NCBI RefSeq assembly: GCF_000725485.1
Contig: NZ_JOAG01000017.1
Coordinates: 1-64,000, forward strand
Direction: 5' to 3'
From: Nonomuraea candida
Lineage (GTDB): Bacteria > Actinomycetota > Actinomycetes > Streptosporangiales > Streptosporangiaceae
Length of the DNA: 64,000 bases
The notes under the pieces are model-generated. The model made no database searches, had not been told where the DNA came from, and saw only the letters and a list, made by a program, of their open reading frames with translations. A program made the translations under genes and the position numbers. Shown here one piece after another: positions 7,183-17,025 of this stretch. Positions within the stretch are counted from its first letter, which is position 1, and every line of letters begins with the position of its first letter.

Positions 7183-8991
7183 ATGGACCTGCTGGGCGCG
7201 CTGGAGTCGCTGCGGCGGCCGCTGGACCGGGAGCTGTTCCCGCTGGCCGTCGGCGAGGCGGAGGCCGACAGGCGCGCGCTGCGGGAGCTGACCGGGCAGC
7301 TCGACGACTATCTGCTGCCCCGGCTGCGCGCCCTGGACGCGCCGCTGCTCGCCGTCGTCGGCGGCTCCACCGGGGCGGGCAAGTCCACGCTGGTCAACTC
7401 GCTGGTCGGGGCCGACGTCGCCGAGCCGGGCGTGCTGCGGCCCACCACGCTGGTGCCCACGCTCGTCGTCAGCCCGGCCGACCGCTCCTGGTTCATGGGC
7501 CAGAACGTGCTGCCCGGCCTGTCCCGCGCGACCGGCCAGAGCCCCGGCGCGCTGCGCGTGGTGACCTCTCCCGCGCTCGGCGCCGGGCTGGCGCTGCTCG
7601 ACGCGCCCGACATCGACTCCGTGGTGACCGCCAACCGGGAGCTGGCCGCCCAGCTCCTGGCCGCCGCCGACCTGTGGCTGTTCGTCACGACCGCCGCCCG
7701 GTACGCCGACGAGGTGCCGTGGAGCTTCCTGCGCTCGGCCCGCGAACGCAGCACGGCGCTGGCCGTCGTCCTCGACCGGGTGCCCGCCGAGGCCGTCGAG
7801 CCCGTCAGCCGCGACCTGGCCCGCCTGCTGGCCGAGAACGGGCTCGATGGCACCCGGCTGTTCACCGTCCCCGAGATCGCGCTCCCCGACGAGAAGGCCC
7901 GGCTGCCCGCCGCCTGTGTCGAGCCCGTCTCCGCCTGGCTGACGGGGCTGGCCGCCGACGCCGCCGAACGCGCCCGCGTCGTACGCCAGACGCTCTCGGG
8001 GGCGCTCGACAGCCTCGCCACCCGGGTGCCGTCGCTGGCCACGGCCGTCGAACGCCAGCAGGCCGCCTTCGACGGGTTGCGCTCCGTCGTGACCGGCGCG
8101 TACGCGGGGGCGATGGCCGACTTCGACGCCGGCCTGCGGGACGGGTCGCTGCTGCGCGGCGAGGTGCTGGCCCGCTGGCAGGACTTCATCGGCACCGGCG
8201 ACCTCATGCGCTCCCTGGAGAGCCGGGTCGGCCGGCTGCGTGACCGCGTCGTCGGCTTCTTCACCGGGCGGGTGCCGGAGGCCCGGCTCAGGGACGCGCT
8301 GGAGAGCGGCGTGGAGTCGCTGATCAGGGGCGTCGCCGACGGGGCCGCGGAGCGGGCGCTGGAGGGCTGGTCGGCCGCGCCCGGCGGGGCCGGGCTGCTC
8401 GACCGGCTCGGCGCCGTCGAGTCCGCCCGCCTGGGCCGCGCCTCGGCCGGACTGGGCGGCCGGGCCGAGGCGGCGGTGCGCGGCTGGCAGGGGTACGTGC
8501 TGGACCTGGTGCGCGAGGAGGGAGCCGAACGCCGGACCGCCGCCAGGGTGGCCTCCTTCGGCGTGAACGGGGCCGGGCTGCTGCTCATGCTGGCCGTCTT
8601 CGCCTCCACCGGCGGGCTGACGGGGATCGAGGTGGGGATCGCGGGCGGGACCAGCGTGTTGTCGCAGAAGCTGCTGGAGGCGGTCTTCGGCGACCAGGCG
8701 GTGCGGACGCTGACCGCCCGGGCCCGGGAGGACCTGCGGGACCGCGTACGGGAGCTGCTGGCCGAGGAGTCGGCCCGGTTCACCGCGCACCTGGAGACGG
8801 TCGAACCGCCCCGGGGCACGGCGGACGCCCTGCGCGCGGCGGCCCGGCGCATCGAGGCCCACCGCGCCGACCTCCCCGCGGCCGACCTCCCCGCGGCCGA
8901 CCTCCCCGCGGCCGACCTCCCCGCGGCCGACCTCCCCGCGGCCGGCCTGCCCGCGACCGGGCGGGCGGACGGTGCGGAGGAGAGGCCGTGA
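7183..8991 (+). CDS. dynamin-like / YfjP-type large GTPase (first of a pair)
   Basis: A 602-residue GTPase with the P-loop GSTGAGKSTLVNSLVG near residues 60-75 and RPTT as the likely switch I threonine. LALLDAPDIDS replaces the usual DTPG as G3. Helical middle segments follow, then a hydrophobic stretch near residues 460-500 (GVNGAGLLLMLAVFAS) that may insert in the membrane. The C-terminus carries five exact ADLPA repeats. Its stop overlaps the start of the next GTPase (GTGA), the pairing typical of bacterial dynamin systems. By analogy with Streptomyces DynA/DynB, a role in septum membrane remodelling is plausible, but similarity to that pair is inferred from arrangement only. Confidence 0.8.
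   Translation: MDLLGALESLRRPLDRELFPLAVGEAEADRRALRELTGQLDDYLLPRLRALDAPLLAVVGGSTGAGKSTLVNSLVGADVAEPGVLRPTTLVPTLVVSPADRSWFMGQNVLPGLSRATGQSPGALRVVTSPALGAGLALLDAPDIDSVVTANRELAAQLLAAADLWLFVTTAARYADEVPWSFLRSARERSTALAVVLDRVPAEAVEPVSRDLARLLAENGLDGTRLFTVPEIALPDEKARLPAACVEPVSAWLTGLAADAAERARVVRQTLSGALDSLATRVPSLATAVERQQAAFDGLRSVVTGAYAGAMADFDAGLRDGSLLRGEVLARWQDFIGTGDLMRSLESRVGRLRDRVVGFFTGRVPEARLRDALESGVESLIRGVADGAAERALEGWSAAPGGAGLLDRLGAVESARLGRASAGLGGRAEAAVRGWQGYVLDLVREEGAERRTAARVASFGVNGAGLLLMLAVFASTGGLTGIEVGIAGGTSVLSQKLLEAVFGDQAVRTLTARAREDLRDRVRELLAEESARFTAHLETVEPPRGTADALRAAARRIEAHRADLPAADLPAADLPAADLPAADLPAAGLPATGRADGAEERP
8866..8955 (+). repeat. 15-bp coding tandem repeat (5 exact copies plus a variant)
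   Basis: GCCGACCTCCCCGCG is repeated exactly at 8866, 8881, 8896, 8911 and 8926, with a variant at 8941. It encodes ADLPA units near the C-terminus of the GTPase. The identical bases indicate recent slippage, so copy number probably differs between strains. Confidence 0.95.
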
Positions 8992-10667
8992 AGCTGCTGC
9001 GCCGCAAGGAGGGGCCCTCCCTCGACACCCGGCTGGCCGCCCTGCTGGAGGCCGCCGCGCTGGGCGAGGGACGGCTGCCCGAGCAGGACGTGTCCGGCGC
9101 GCGGGCGGTCGCCGAACGCGCCGGCGCGCGCCGCGAGCTGTCCCTCGACCACACCGTGGCCGCGCTGGCGGGCGCCACGGGCAGCGGCAAGTCCTCGCTC
9201 TACAACGTCCTGGCCGGCGAGGAGCTGGCGGACGTCGGCGTCACCAGGCCCACGACCTCGACCGCCCAGGCGGCTCTGTGGGACGGCGATGGAGCGGGCC
9301 CGCTGCTGGACTGGCTGGAGGTCCCGCACCGCCACGCGGCCACCGCCGACGGTCCGGAGCTGTCCGGGCTCGTCCTGCTCGACCTGCCCGACCACGACTC
9401 CATCCGCCTGTCGCACCGGCTGGAGGTGGACCGGCTGGTCGAGCAGGTCGATCTGCTGGTGTGGGTGGTGGACCCGCAGAAGTACGCCGACGCGGCCCTC
9501 CACGAGCGCTACCTGCGCCCGCTGGCCGGGCACCGGGACGTGATGGTGGTCGTACTCAACCAGGTGGACCGGCTGCCCGCCCCCGCGGTGGAGCGCTGCC
9601 TGGACGACCTGCGCCGCCTCCTGGACGGCGACGGCCTCACCGGCATCCCCGCGCTCGCGGTGTCCGCGCGGACCGGGCAGGGCGTGGCGGAGCTGCGCGC
9701 GCTGCTGGGGGAGCGCGTCTCGGAACGCAGGTCCTGGTCGGCCCGCCTGGCCGCCGACATCACCACCGCCGCCGGCCGCCTCGCCACGGCGGGGACGGAC
9801 GCCGGAACTCCGGCGGGGACGGACGCCGGGGCTCCGGCGGGCGGGGCGGGGAAGTGGGCGGCGGGGGCCGAGCGGGCGCTCACCGGCGCGCTGTGCACGG
9901 CGGCCGGCGTGCCGCTGGTCGTGGAGGCCGTGGCCAAGGGGCACCGGCACCGCGCCATCGCCGCCACCGGCTGGCCGGTCACCCGATGGGTGCGACGCTT
10001 CCGCCCCGACCCCTTGCGCAGACTCCGCATCGGCATCGGGCAGCGGCCGGAAACCGCGCCGGCCGGGCAGGAGGGCCGGGAGGTTGTCGGGCGTACCTCC
10101 GTGCCGGCGGCGTCGGCCGTGCAGCGGGCGCAGGTCGAGACGGCGGTCAGGGACGTCGGCGAGGCGGCCTCGGCCGGGCTGCCGGGCCCGTGGGCGGCGG
10201 CGGCGCGGCAGGCGGCCAGGTCGCGGGCCGGGGAGCTGGCGGACGCGGTGGACCGGGCGGTGGCCACCAACTCCGCCGTCGGCACCCGGCGGCCCCGCTG
10301 GTGGCGGGCCGTGAACGCGGTGCAGTGGCTGGTGTTCGCGGCCCTGCTGGCGGGCGTGGCGTGGCTGGGCGTGCTGTTCGCGATGGACTACCTGCGCCTG
10401 CCCCAGCCGCCGCTGCCGACCGTCGGCGTCGTGCCGTGGCCGACGGTGCTGCTGGTGGGCGGGGCGCTGGCGGGCGTGCTGATCGCCGCGCTGTCGCGGC
10501 TGGCGGCCTGGGCGGGCGGCCGGCGCCGGGCCCGCCGTACGGCCAAGGCGCTGCGCTCCGCGATCGGGCAGGTCGGCAGGGAGCTGGTGCTGGAGCCGGT
10601 CCAGGCGGAGCTGGACACGTACGCCCGCTTCACCGAGGCCCTCGACCTGGCCCGCGCCCGTACGTGA
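8988..10667 (+). CDS. YfjP-family dynamin-like GTPase with C-terminal membrane hairpin (second of a pair)
   Basis: Starts at GTG 8988 inside the previous stop. The 559-residue product has the P-loop GATGSGKSSLYNVLAG near residue 62, RPTTST as switch I, LLDLPDHDSI as G3 and VLNQVDRL as an NKxD-like G4. A Gly/Thr/Asp-rich repeat near 9785-9850 (GTDAG units) is a linker. Two membrane segments close to the C-terminus (AVQWLVFAALLAGVAWLGVL and VLLVGGALAGVLIAALS) anchor it. With its partner it probably forms a hetero-oligomer on the membrane. The last 20 codons are copied twice downstream of the stop. Confidence 0.82.
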   Translation: MKLLRRKEGPSLDTRLAALLEAAALGEGRLPEQDVSGARAVAERAGARRELSLDHTVAALAGATGSGKSSLYNVLAGEELADVGVTRPTTSTAQAALWDGDGAGPLLDWLEVPHRHAATADGPELSGLVLLDLPDHDSIRLSHRLEVDRLVEQVDLLVWVVDPQKYADAALHERYLRPLAGHRDVMVVVLNQVDRLPAPAVERCLDDLRRLLDGDGLTGIPALAVSARTGQGVAELRALLGERVSERRSWSARLAADITTAAGRLATAGTDAGTPAGTDAGAPAGGAGKWAAGAERALTGALCTAAGVPLVVEAVAKGHRHRAIAATGWPVTRWVRRFRPDPLRRLRIGIGQRPETAPAGQEGREVVGRTSVPAASAVQRAQVETAVRDVGEAASAGLPGPWAAAARQAARSRAGELADAVDRAVATNSAVGTRRPRWWRAVNAVQWLVFAALLAGVAWLGVLFAMDYLRLPQPPLPTVGVVPWPTVLLVGGALAGVLIAALSRLAAWAGGRRRARRTAKALRSAIGQVGRELVLEPVQAELDTYARFTEALDLARART

Positions 10668-10788
10668 GCGGCGGCGGAGCCGGACACGCAGGCCCGCCTC
10701 ACCGAGGCCCCGACCGTGCTCGTACGTGAAGGCGGAGCTGGACCCCGTAGGCCCGCCTCACCGAGGTCCTCGACCGCGCCCGCGCAGG
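10604..10788 (+). repeat. three imperfect tandem copies of the GTPase gene 3' end
   Basis: Copy 1 (10604-10672) is the end of the GTPase gene with its stop. Copies 2 (10673-10730) and 3 (from 10731) repeat GGCGGAGC(T/C)GGAC and CCCGC(C/T)TCACCGAGG in the same order. Copy 3 runs into the 3' end of the convergent transporter gene and supplies its last codons. Confidence 0.8.
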
Positions 10789-11951
10789 AGGAGCGGCGTC
10801 GCCAGGGCCGCGCCCAGCAGGGCGAAGGCGGAGGCCGCGAGGAAGGGGGAGGAGGGGCCGAAGCCTTCCCCGGCCATCCCGGCGACCGCCGCGCCCACCG
10901 CGCCGCCCGCGCCGAGCGAGGTGGACACCCAGCCGAACGCCTCGGCCTCGGCGCCGGCCGCGTACTCGTCCACCAGCAGCGACGACGTCGTCAGCGCCGG
11001 GTTGAGCACCAGCCCCCCGGCGAACAGCACCACCCCGACCACCGGCAACGCGCCGGCCAGCGCCGCGGGCACGAGGGCGAGCCCGAGCGCCAGCATCAGC
11101 GCCACCAGCCGCGCCTGGACCGCCGAGCCCCACGAGCGCGCGCCGTAGGCGGCGGCCCCCGCGATGCCGCCCAGCGACAGCGCCGCGACGAGCGCCCCGG
11201 CCGCGGCCGGCACGCCCTGTGAGGTGGCCAGCGCGGGCACCCCCACCTGCAGCGCCCCGAAGGTGCAGCCGTGCAGCAGCACCACGGACAGCAGCACCGG
11301 CATCCGGCGGTCGGCGAAGACCCGCCCTCGCCCCCGCGAGGACGGGCCCGGGCCCGCCTGCAGCGCCCGGGAGAAGGCCAGCGTGCCGGAGCCGGCGGCC
11401 GCCGCGACCACGCCCAGGGCCAGCGAGGACGAGGCCACCGCGATCAGCAGCCCGAACAGCAGCGGCCCGATCATCATGGCCAGCTCCTGCACCAGGTAGA
11501 CGAGGCTGTAGGCGGCGGTACGCCCCTCGTCGCCCGTCCTGCGGCCCCACTCGATCCGCATGCTGACGGAGATCGGCGGCAGCCCGATCCCGGCCACCCA
11601 TGCCGGCGCCGTCATGGCCCACCACGGCGATCCGGCCCGCGCGCAGGCCAGCAGCGCCAGCAGTGCCGCCACGTGCAACAGGGCCGTGGCGGCCAGCACC
11701 GGCCGGGCCCCGCGCCGGTCCATGAGCCGCCCCTGCACGGGCCTGCCCATGCCGCTCCCGACGGAGAACGCCGCCGCGGCCACTCCCGCCAGTGCCAGGG
11801 AGCCGTCGGCCTCCTGCACCACCAGGACGATCCCGACGGGCGCGACCTGCTGCGTGAGCTGGGCCAGGAACCCGAGCACGGCCTGCGCCGGGACCCCGGG
11901 CAGGGCGAGCAGCCTCCGGTAGGGAAGGCCGTCCGGCCCGTTTCGCGGCAT
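10758..11951 (-). CDS. MFS transporter (12 helices)
   Basis: I start at ATG 11951 (MPRNGPDGLPYRRLLALPGV); upstream open codons look non-coding. The 397-residue product has about 12 hydrophobic helices and the cytoplasmic motif GRPVQGRLMDRRGARPVLA between helices 2 and 3, typical of major facilitator drug/metabolite exporters. The substrate cannot be inferred. Its 3' end lies in the repeat derived from the convergent GTPase gene, so the final residues (RGRGRGPR) are probably a recent replacement. Confidence 0.85.
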   Translation of the reverse strand: MPRNGPDGLPYRRLLALPGVPAQAVLGFLAQLTQQVAPVGIVLVVQEADGSLALAGVAAAAFSVGSGMGRPVQGRLMDRRGARPVLAATALLHVAALLALLACARAGSPWWAMTAPAWVAGIGLPPISVSMRIEWGRRTGDEGRTAAYSLVYLVQELAMMIGPLLFGLLIAVASSSLALGVVAAAAGSGTLAFSRALQAGPGPSSRGRGRVFADRRMPVLLSVVLLHGCTFGALQVGVPALATSQGVPAAAGALVAALSLGGIAGAAAYGARSWGSAVQARLVALMLALGLALVPAALAGALPVVGVVLFAGGLVLNPALTTSSLLVDEYAAGAEAEAFGWVSTSLGAGGAVGAAVAGMAGEGFGPSSPFLAASAFALLGAALATPLLLRGRGRGPR

Positions 11952-12011
11952 ATGTGACACGCTACCCGGGCCCAGGGTGGCCGTTGACCGCTGCTTGGGG
12001 AGGCAGGGCAC

Positions 12012-12093
12012 GGAGCAGTCGTTCCCCCGCTGCTCCAGGCTGTTCCCCCGCCGCTCCGGGTTCAGGAGACGGAGCAGCCGTTGACCCGCTGCG
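12012..12093 (-). repeat. degenerate copies of the CU044_5270-type gene 3' end
   Basis: GGAGCAGCCGTTGACCCGCTGC (12071 onward, read on the plus strand), the end of the minus-strand gene, is echoed at 12012 (GGAGCAGTCGTTCCCCCGCTGC) and more weakly at 12037 (AGGCTGTTCCCCCGCCGCTCC). Confidence 0.45.
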
Positions 12094-12934
12094 ACTTCTT
12101 GTTGCGGTGGGCGACCTCCTCCTCCGTCATCGGCTCCTCCGCGACGGACAGGGTGGCCACGCCGGGCTCGGTGAGGAATCCGCCCTCGACGTGCCAGTCG
12201 GCGGGCGCGGAGCTCATCATGTCACTTCCGTCGTCGTTGCCGACCAGCGCCCTGTTCGAGTACTCGCTGACGCGCACCCCGCGCTCCTTCAGCAGCGGCA
12301 GCACCTCCGAGACCTTCTTGTTGAGGTAGGGCACGCACGCCATGGGCTCGCCCTTGGCGTCGAACGTGGTGACGCTCTGGTACTTCTCGCCCGGCCGCGC
12401 CTTCCTGCTCACCGCGATTTCGGCGGTGCCGGCGTAGTCCTTCGGGATCTTCACGCCGATGGCGCAGCCGTCCATCCGGGCGCACGGGCCCGGCGGGTAG
12501 ATGCCCTTGATCTCGTTCACGTACTCGTCGTCCGGCGTCGTGGGGAAGACCTGGCCCTCGAAGGCGGCGGTGGCGGGTATGACGCGCAGGGTGACGTTGA
12601 GCCCGGCGGCCCGTAGCTGCTTCTCGTACACCTTCGGGTTGGCGTAGAGGTCCTTGATCTGGATGACGTAGTGGCCGCCTTCCTCCTTGATGTCGAGAGC
12701 GGCGGCGGGCGAGACCGGGAGCAGCCACGTGGTGGCCGCCACGGCCCCGGCCGCCAGCAGCGCTCCCGCGGGGATGGCCACCCGCAGGCCCAGCCGCCTG
12801 CGGGACCGCGCGGGCTCGGGGGCGGGCGGGCCCGCCATGATCTCGTGCATCAGCTCGCGGGCTCCCTCGCTGACTCCGGTGACGGGAGGCGCGGCGAACC
12901 GGGAGACGACGTCGTCGATGTGCTTGTGGCCCAT
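12062..12934 (-). CDS. CU044_5270-type single-pass membrane protein paired with an ECF sigma factor
   Basis: The 290-residue product begins two bases after the sigma-factor stop. A short cytoplasmic N-terminus with FAAPPVTGVSEGARELMHEIM precedes a basic stretch and one membrane helix (RVAIPAGALLAAGAVAATTWLL, about residues 50-75). The outer domain contains CARMDGCAIGVKIP and C-terminal NGCSVS. Proteins of this layout regularly follow actinobacterial ECF sigma genes and may act as their anti-sigma or signal partners, but no ZAS zinc motif (HxxxCxxC) is present, so direct sigma binding is unproven. Confidence 0.75.
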   Translation of the reverse strand: MGHKHIDDVVSRFAAPPVTGVSEGARELMHEIMAGPPAPEPARSRRRLGLRVAIPAGALLAAGAVAATTWLLPVSPAAALDIKEEGGHYVIQIKDLYANPKVYEKQLRAAGLNVTLRVIPATAAFEGQVFPTTPDDEYVNEIKGIYPPGPCARMDGCAIGVKIPKDYAGTAEIAVSRKARPGEKYQSVTTFDAKGEPMACVPYLNKKVSEVLPLLKERGVRVSEYSNRALVGNDDGSDMMSSAPADWHVEGGFLTEPGVATLSVAEEPMTEEEVAHRNKKSQRVNGCSVS

Positions 12935-12936
12935 GG

Positions 12937-13479
12937 TTACTGTCCTTTCGCGAGAGAGACGGCGCGGCTTCCGTAGCCGGCGAGGTCGGGGTCGAGGGCG
13001 GCCAGCTCCTTGGCCAGCCGCTTGCGGGCGCGGTGCAGGCGCAGCCGGGCCGCTCCGCGTGAGCAGCCGAGCACCTTCGCGATCTCGGCTCCGCTGAGGC
13101 CCTCCCAGGCGACCAGCGAGAGCAGCTCCTTGTCGTCGTCCGCCAGCCGCTGGAACGCCTGCTGGGCCGGGTCGTAGGTGGTGCCGGGCTGGGTCCAGGC
13201 CGCGGCCTCCTCGCGCAGCCGGACGGCCAGGGCGATCCTGCGCTCCTCGGCGCGGAAGTGGTTGGCGAGCACGCGCCTGGCGACGCCGTACAGCCAGAGC
13301 CTGGCCTCGTCGCCCTGCGGGACGGCGCTCAGGCGCCGCCAGGCCGTGGTGAAGGTCTCCGCGATCACGTCCGCGATGTCGTCGGGTGACCCGGCGCGTC
13401 GCCGCACGTAGCTGGCGACGGCGGGATAGTACGCCATGTAGATCTCCTCGAAGCGTTGCTCGGGCTCAGACGGCCCCAT
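12937..13479 (-). CDS. ECF sigma factor
   Basis: The start ATG at 13479 has the ribosome site GGAAGGAAC a few bases upstream. The 180-residue product shows region 2 (FEEIYMAYYPAVASYVRRR, DDIADVIAETFTTAWRRL) and region 4 (LADDDKELLSLVAWEGLSG with helix-turn-helix AKVLGCSRGAARLRLHRARK). It is co-transcribed with the membrane protein downstream. The short gap to lysR on its upstream side (13480-13539) is unusually A/T-rich (near CATATCCGGACATC) and is the likely promoter. Regulon unknown. Confidence 0.9.
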   Translation of the reverse strand: MGPSEPEQRFEEIYMAYYPAVASYVRRRAGSPDDIADVIAETFTTAWRRLSAVPQGDEARLWLYGVARRVLANHFRAEERRIALAVRLREEAAAWTQPGTTYDPAQQAFQRLADDDKELLSLVAWEGLSGAEIAKVLGCSRGAARLRLHRARKRLAKELAALDPDLAGYGSRAVSLAKGQ

Positions 13480-13539
13480 GTGGCGTTCCTTCCGATCGGC
13501 GAACACATTTGAGGAGATGTCCGGATATGTGGAGGTGTT

Positions 13540-14442
13540 TCACGCCGTTCCGAGAGATTCCGCGATCGTGCGGAGGGTGGCCAGCAGCGGGCGCAGGAGA
13601 GGATGGGCGTCGGAGCCGCGGCGTACGGCGGCGAAGACGCGGCGCTCGGGACCCGGCGTGTGACGGACGACGACGCCCGGCAGCGCCATGTCGCGCAGCG
13701 CCAGCCGCGGCACCAGCGCCACCCCGGCCCCCGCCCCGACCAGGGCCACCACGGCGCGGAAGTCGTCGGAGCAGTGCACGAGGCCGGGCGTGAAGCCCGC
13801 CTGCTGGCAGGCGAACGTGATCACGTCGTGCACGGGGTTGCCCGGATAGGGGCCGATCCAGGTCTCGCCGGACAGCGAGACCAGCGTGGCCGTCTCGGCG
13901 AGGGGATGGTCGCGGGGGAGCACCAGGTCGAACGGCTCGGCGTACAGGGGACGGCGTGACAGCCGCCGGTCGGCGGCGTCGGGCGCGCCCCGGTACTCCA
14001 CCGCGATCGCCAGGTCGGCCCGGCCGTCCAGCAGCATGGTCAGCGCCTGGTCGCCCTCGGCGTCGTGCACGCGCACGGACAGGCCGGGGGCGGCGGCGCG
14101 CAGGGCGGCGATCGCGGGGGAGAGCACGGCGCTGATCGCGGTGGCGAAGCAGGCCACGGTGACCTCGCCCGCCTCGCCCGTCGTGTACGCCGCCACCTCC
14201 GCCTCGGCCCGTTCGAGCTGGGCCAGGACCTCGTTGGCGTGGCGGAGCATGATCGTGCCGACGGCCGTGAGGCGCACGCCGCGCCCGTCACGGGTGAACA
14301 GGCGGTGGCCCACCTCGTGCTCCAGCGCCACGAGCTGCTGGGACACGGCGGAGGGCGTCAGGTGCAGCGCCGCCGCGGCCGCGGTGACCGTGCCGTGGTC
14401 GGCCACCGCGCGCAGCGTGCGCAACCGCCGCGTGTCTATCAC
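13540..14442 (-). CDS. LysR-family transcriptional regulator
   Basis: GTG start at 14442. The N-terminal winged helix is clear (LRTLRAVADHGTVTAAAAALHLTPSAVSQQLVALEHEVGHRLF), followed by the substrate-binding domain with two lobes (AGEVTVACFATAISAVLSPAIAAL; LVPRLAL near the end). Length 300 is normal. It lies 25 bp after kbl in the same direction, so it is probably in the tdh-kbl transcript and may respond to an amino acid or amino-ketone signal. The target is not shown by the sequence. Confidence 0.9.
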   Translation of the reverse strand: MIDTRRLRTLRAVADHGTVTAAAAALHLTPSAVSQQLVALEHEVGHRLFTRDGRGVRLTAVGTIMLRHANEVLAQLERAEAEVAAYTTGEAGEVTVACFATAISAVLSPAIAALRAAAPGLSVRVHDAEGDQALTMLLDGRADLAIAVEYRGAPDAADRRLSRRPLYAEPFDLVLPRDHPLAETATLVSLSGETWIGPYPGNPVHDVITFACQQAGFTPGLVHCSDDFRAVVALVGAGAGVALVPRLALRDMALPGVVVRHTPGPERRVFAAVRRGSDAHPLLRPLLATLRTIAESLGTA

Positions 14443-14467
14443 GCAGCGAGGATACTGGGTGCCCCGG

Positions 14468-15636
<1,169 letters not shown>

Positions 15637-15637
<1 letters not shown>

Positions 15638-16737
15638 CAGGCGCTCCTGTCGATGGTCGTGGCCGCTGCGGCCTCGGTCGGCTCGTTCCCCGCCCCCTCG
15701 GCCAGGGCCCCCTCGCTCCAGTCGAGGATCACCTTGCCCGTCCGGCCGCTGGCCGCCGTGTCGAAGGCGGCGTCGAAGTCCCGGTAGGAGAACCGGTCGG
15801 TGATCACGGGGGAGAGGTCGAGGCCCTTCTCCAGCAGGACGGACATGTTGTACCAGGTCTCGTACATCTCGCGGCCGTAGACGCCCTTGATCGTGAGCAT
15901 CGACGTCACGACCGTGGACCAGTCGACGGCGAACTCCTCGGCGGGCAGCCCCAGCATGGCGATCCTGCCGCCGTGGGCCATGCTCGCGATCATGTCGCGC
16001 ATCGCCACCGGGCTGCCGGACATCTCCAGCCCCACGTCGAAGCCCTCGCGCAGGTGGAGCCGGCTCATGCCCTCGGCGATCGAGGAGCGGGAGACGTTGA
16101 GCGCGAGGGAGACGCCGAGCTTGCCGGCCAGGTCGAGCCGCTCGTCGCTGACGTCGGTGATCATCACGTTGCGCGCGCCGACGTGGGTGGCCACGGCCGC
16201 GGCCATCAGGCCGATCGGGCCCGCGCCGGTGATCAGCACGTCCTCGCCGACCAGCGGGAAGGACAGCGCGGTGTGCACGGCGTTGCCGAACGGGTCGAAG
16301 ATGGCCGCCACGTCGGGGTGCACGGGGACGCGGTGGACCCACACGTTCGAGGCGGGCAGCGTGAGGTATTCGGCGAAGGCGCCGTCCCTGTTGACCCCCA
16401 GGCCGACCGTGTTGGCGCACAGGTGCCGGCGGCCGGCCATGCAGTTGCGGCACTTGCCGCACACGATGTGGCCCTCGCCGCTGACCAGGTCGCCGACGGA
16501 GATGTCCTCGACGCCGGGCGCCACCTCGACCACGTGGCCGGAGAACTCGTGCCCGACGATGAGCGGCAGCTCCAGCGTGTGCCGGGCCCAGTCGTCGAAC
16601 TTCCGGATGTGCAGGTCGGTGCCGCAGATGCCGGTGCGCAGCACCCGGATCTTCACCTCACCGGGCCCCGGCGCCGGCTCCGGCACGTCCACCAGCCGCA
16701 GACCAGGCTCGGCCCTCTCCTTGACCAGCGCTTTCAT
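15637..16737 (-). CDS. tdh: L-threonine 3-dehydrogenase
   Basis: Zinc medium-chain dehydrogenase that oxidises L-threonine to 2-amino-3-oxobutanoate with NAD+. The start at 16737 gives [19 protein letters not shown]. The catalytic zinc ligand is in [16 protein letters not shown]; the structural zinc cysteines are in [15 protein letters not shown]; the NAD fold is [17 protein letters not shown]. The 366 residues include an extra C-terminal tail of about 25 residues after VILDWSEG, rich in Ala, Glu and Thr, which is not in the E. coli enzyme. It heads the tdh-kbl-lysR unit. Confidence 0.95.
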
Positions 16738-17025
16738 GCCCCTCACTTCCCCCAGAAAGAACCTAACGCACTGTGCCCGCTCCGCCCGGGACCTGTCCAT
16801 CGAGGAGTTCTTAAGTGCCCCCACAGCTCTGCTTCACGCGGCCGTTCTGCTTCACGCGGCCGTGCCGAAGGAGCCGAACGGCGGGAACCCGGCGACGCGG
16901 GCGGACGGCGAAGGAAGGGCGGACAAGCCGGCGCCCGCCGCACGGGCCAGGCGTGCGACGGGCGCCGTTCGGGGCGTGACCGGGTGGCCGGGGTCGCCGG
17001 CCGCGGGCGGGCCGGCGCGGTGGGG
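16738..17025. other. tdh upstream region with an 18-bp tandem repeat
   Basis: No gene is supported in these 288 bases. TCTGCTTCACGCGGCCGT occurs twice in tandem (16828-16845 and 16846-16863). A strong hairpin lies at 16930-16966. The tdh promoter must be on the left part, but no consensus boxes stand out. Confidence 0.6.
16930..16966 (-). terminator. strong hairpin downstream of the SPFH gene
   Basis: GGCGCCCGCCGCAC (16930-16943) pairs with GTGCGACGGGCGCC (16953-16966), a 14-bp stem with one mismatch and a 9-base loop. It lies 60 bp past the minus-strand SPFH stop and before tdh. There is no T tract, as is common in high-GC actinobacteria. Confidence 0.6.

Noticed and set aside
8866..8955. 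Possible iteron/origin repeats
   Set aside because: The repeats are 15-bp in-frame codons inside a GTPase gene; no replication gene or A/T-rich unwinding region is present.
16828..16863. 18-bp direct repeat as a tdh operator
   Set aside because: It is about 90 bp upstream of tdh, has no dyad symmetry, and looks like the short tandem duplications seen elsewhere in the window.
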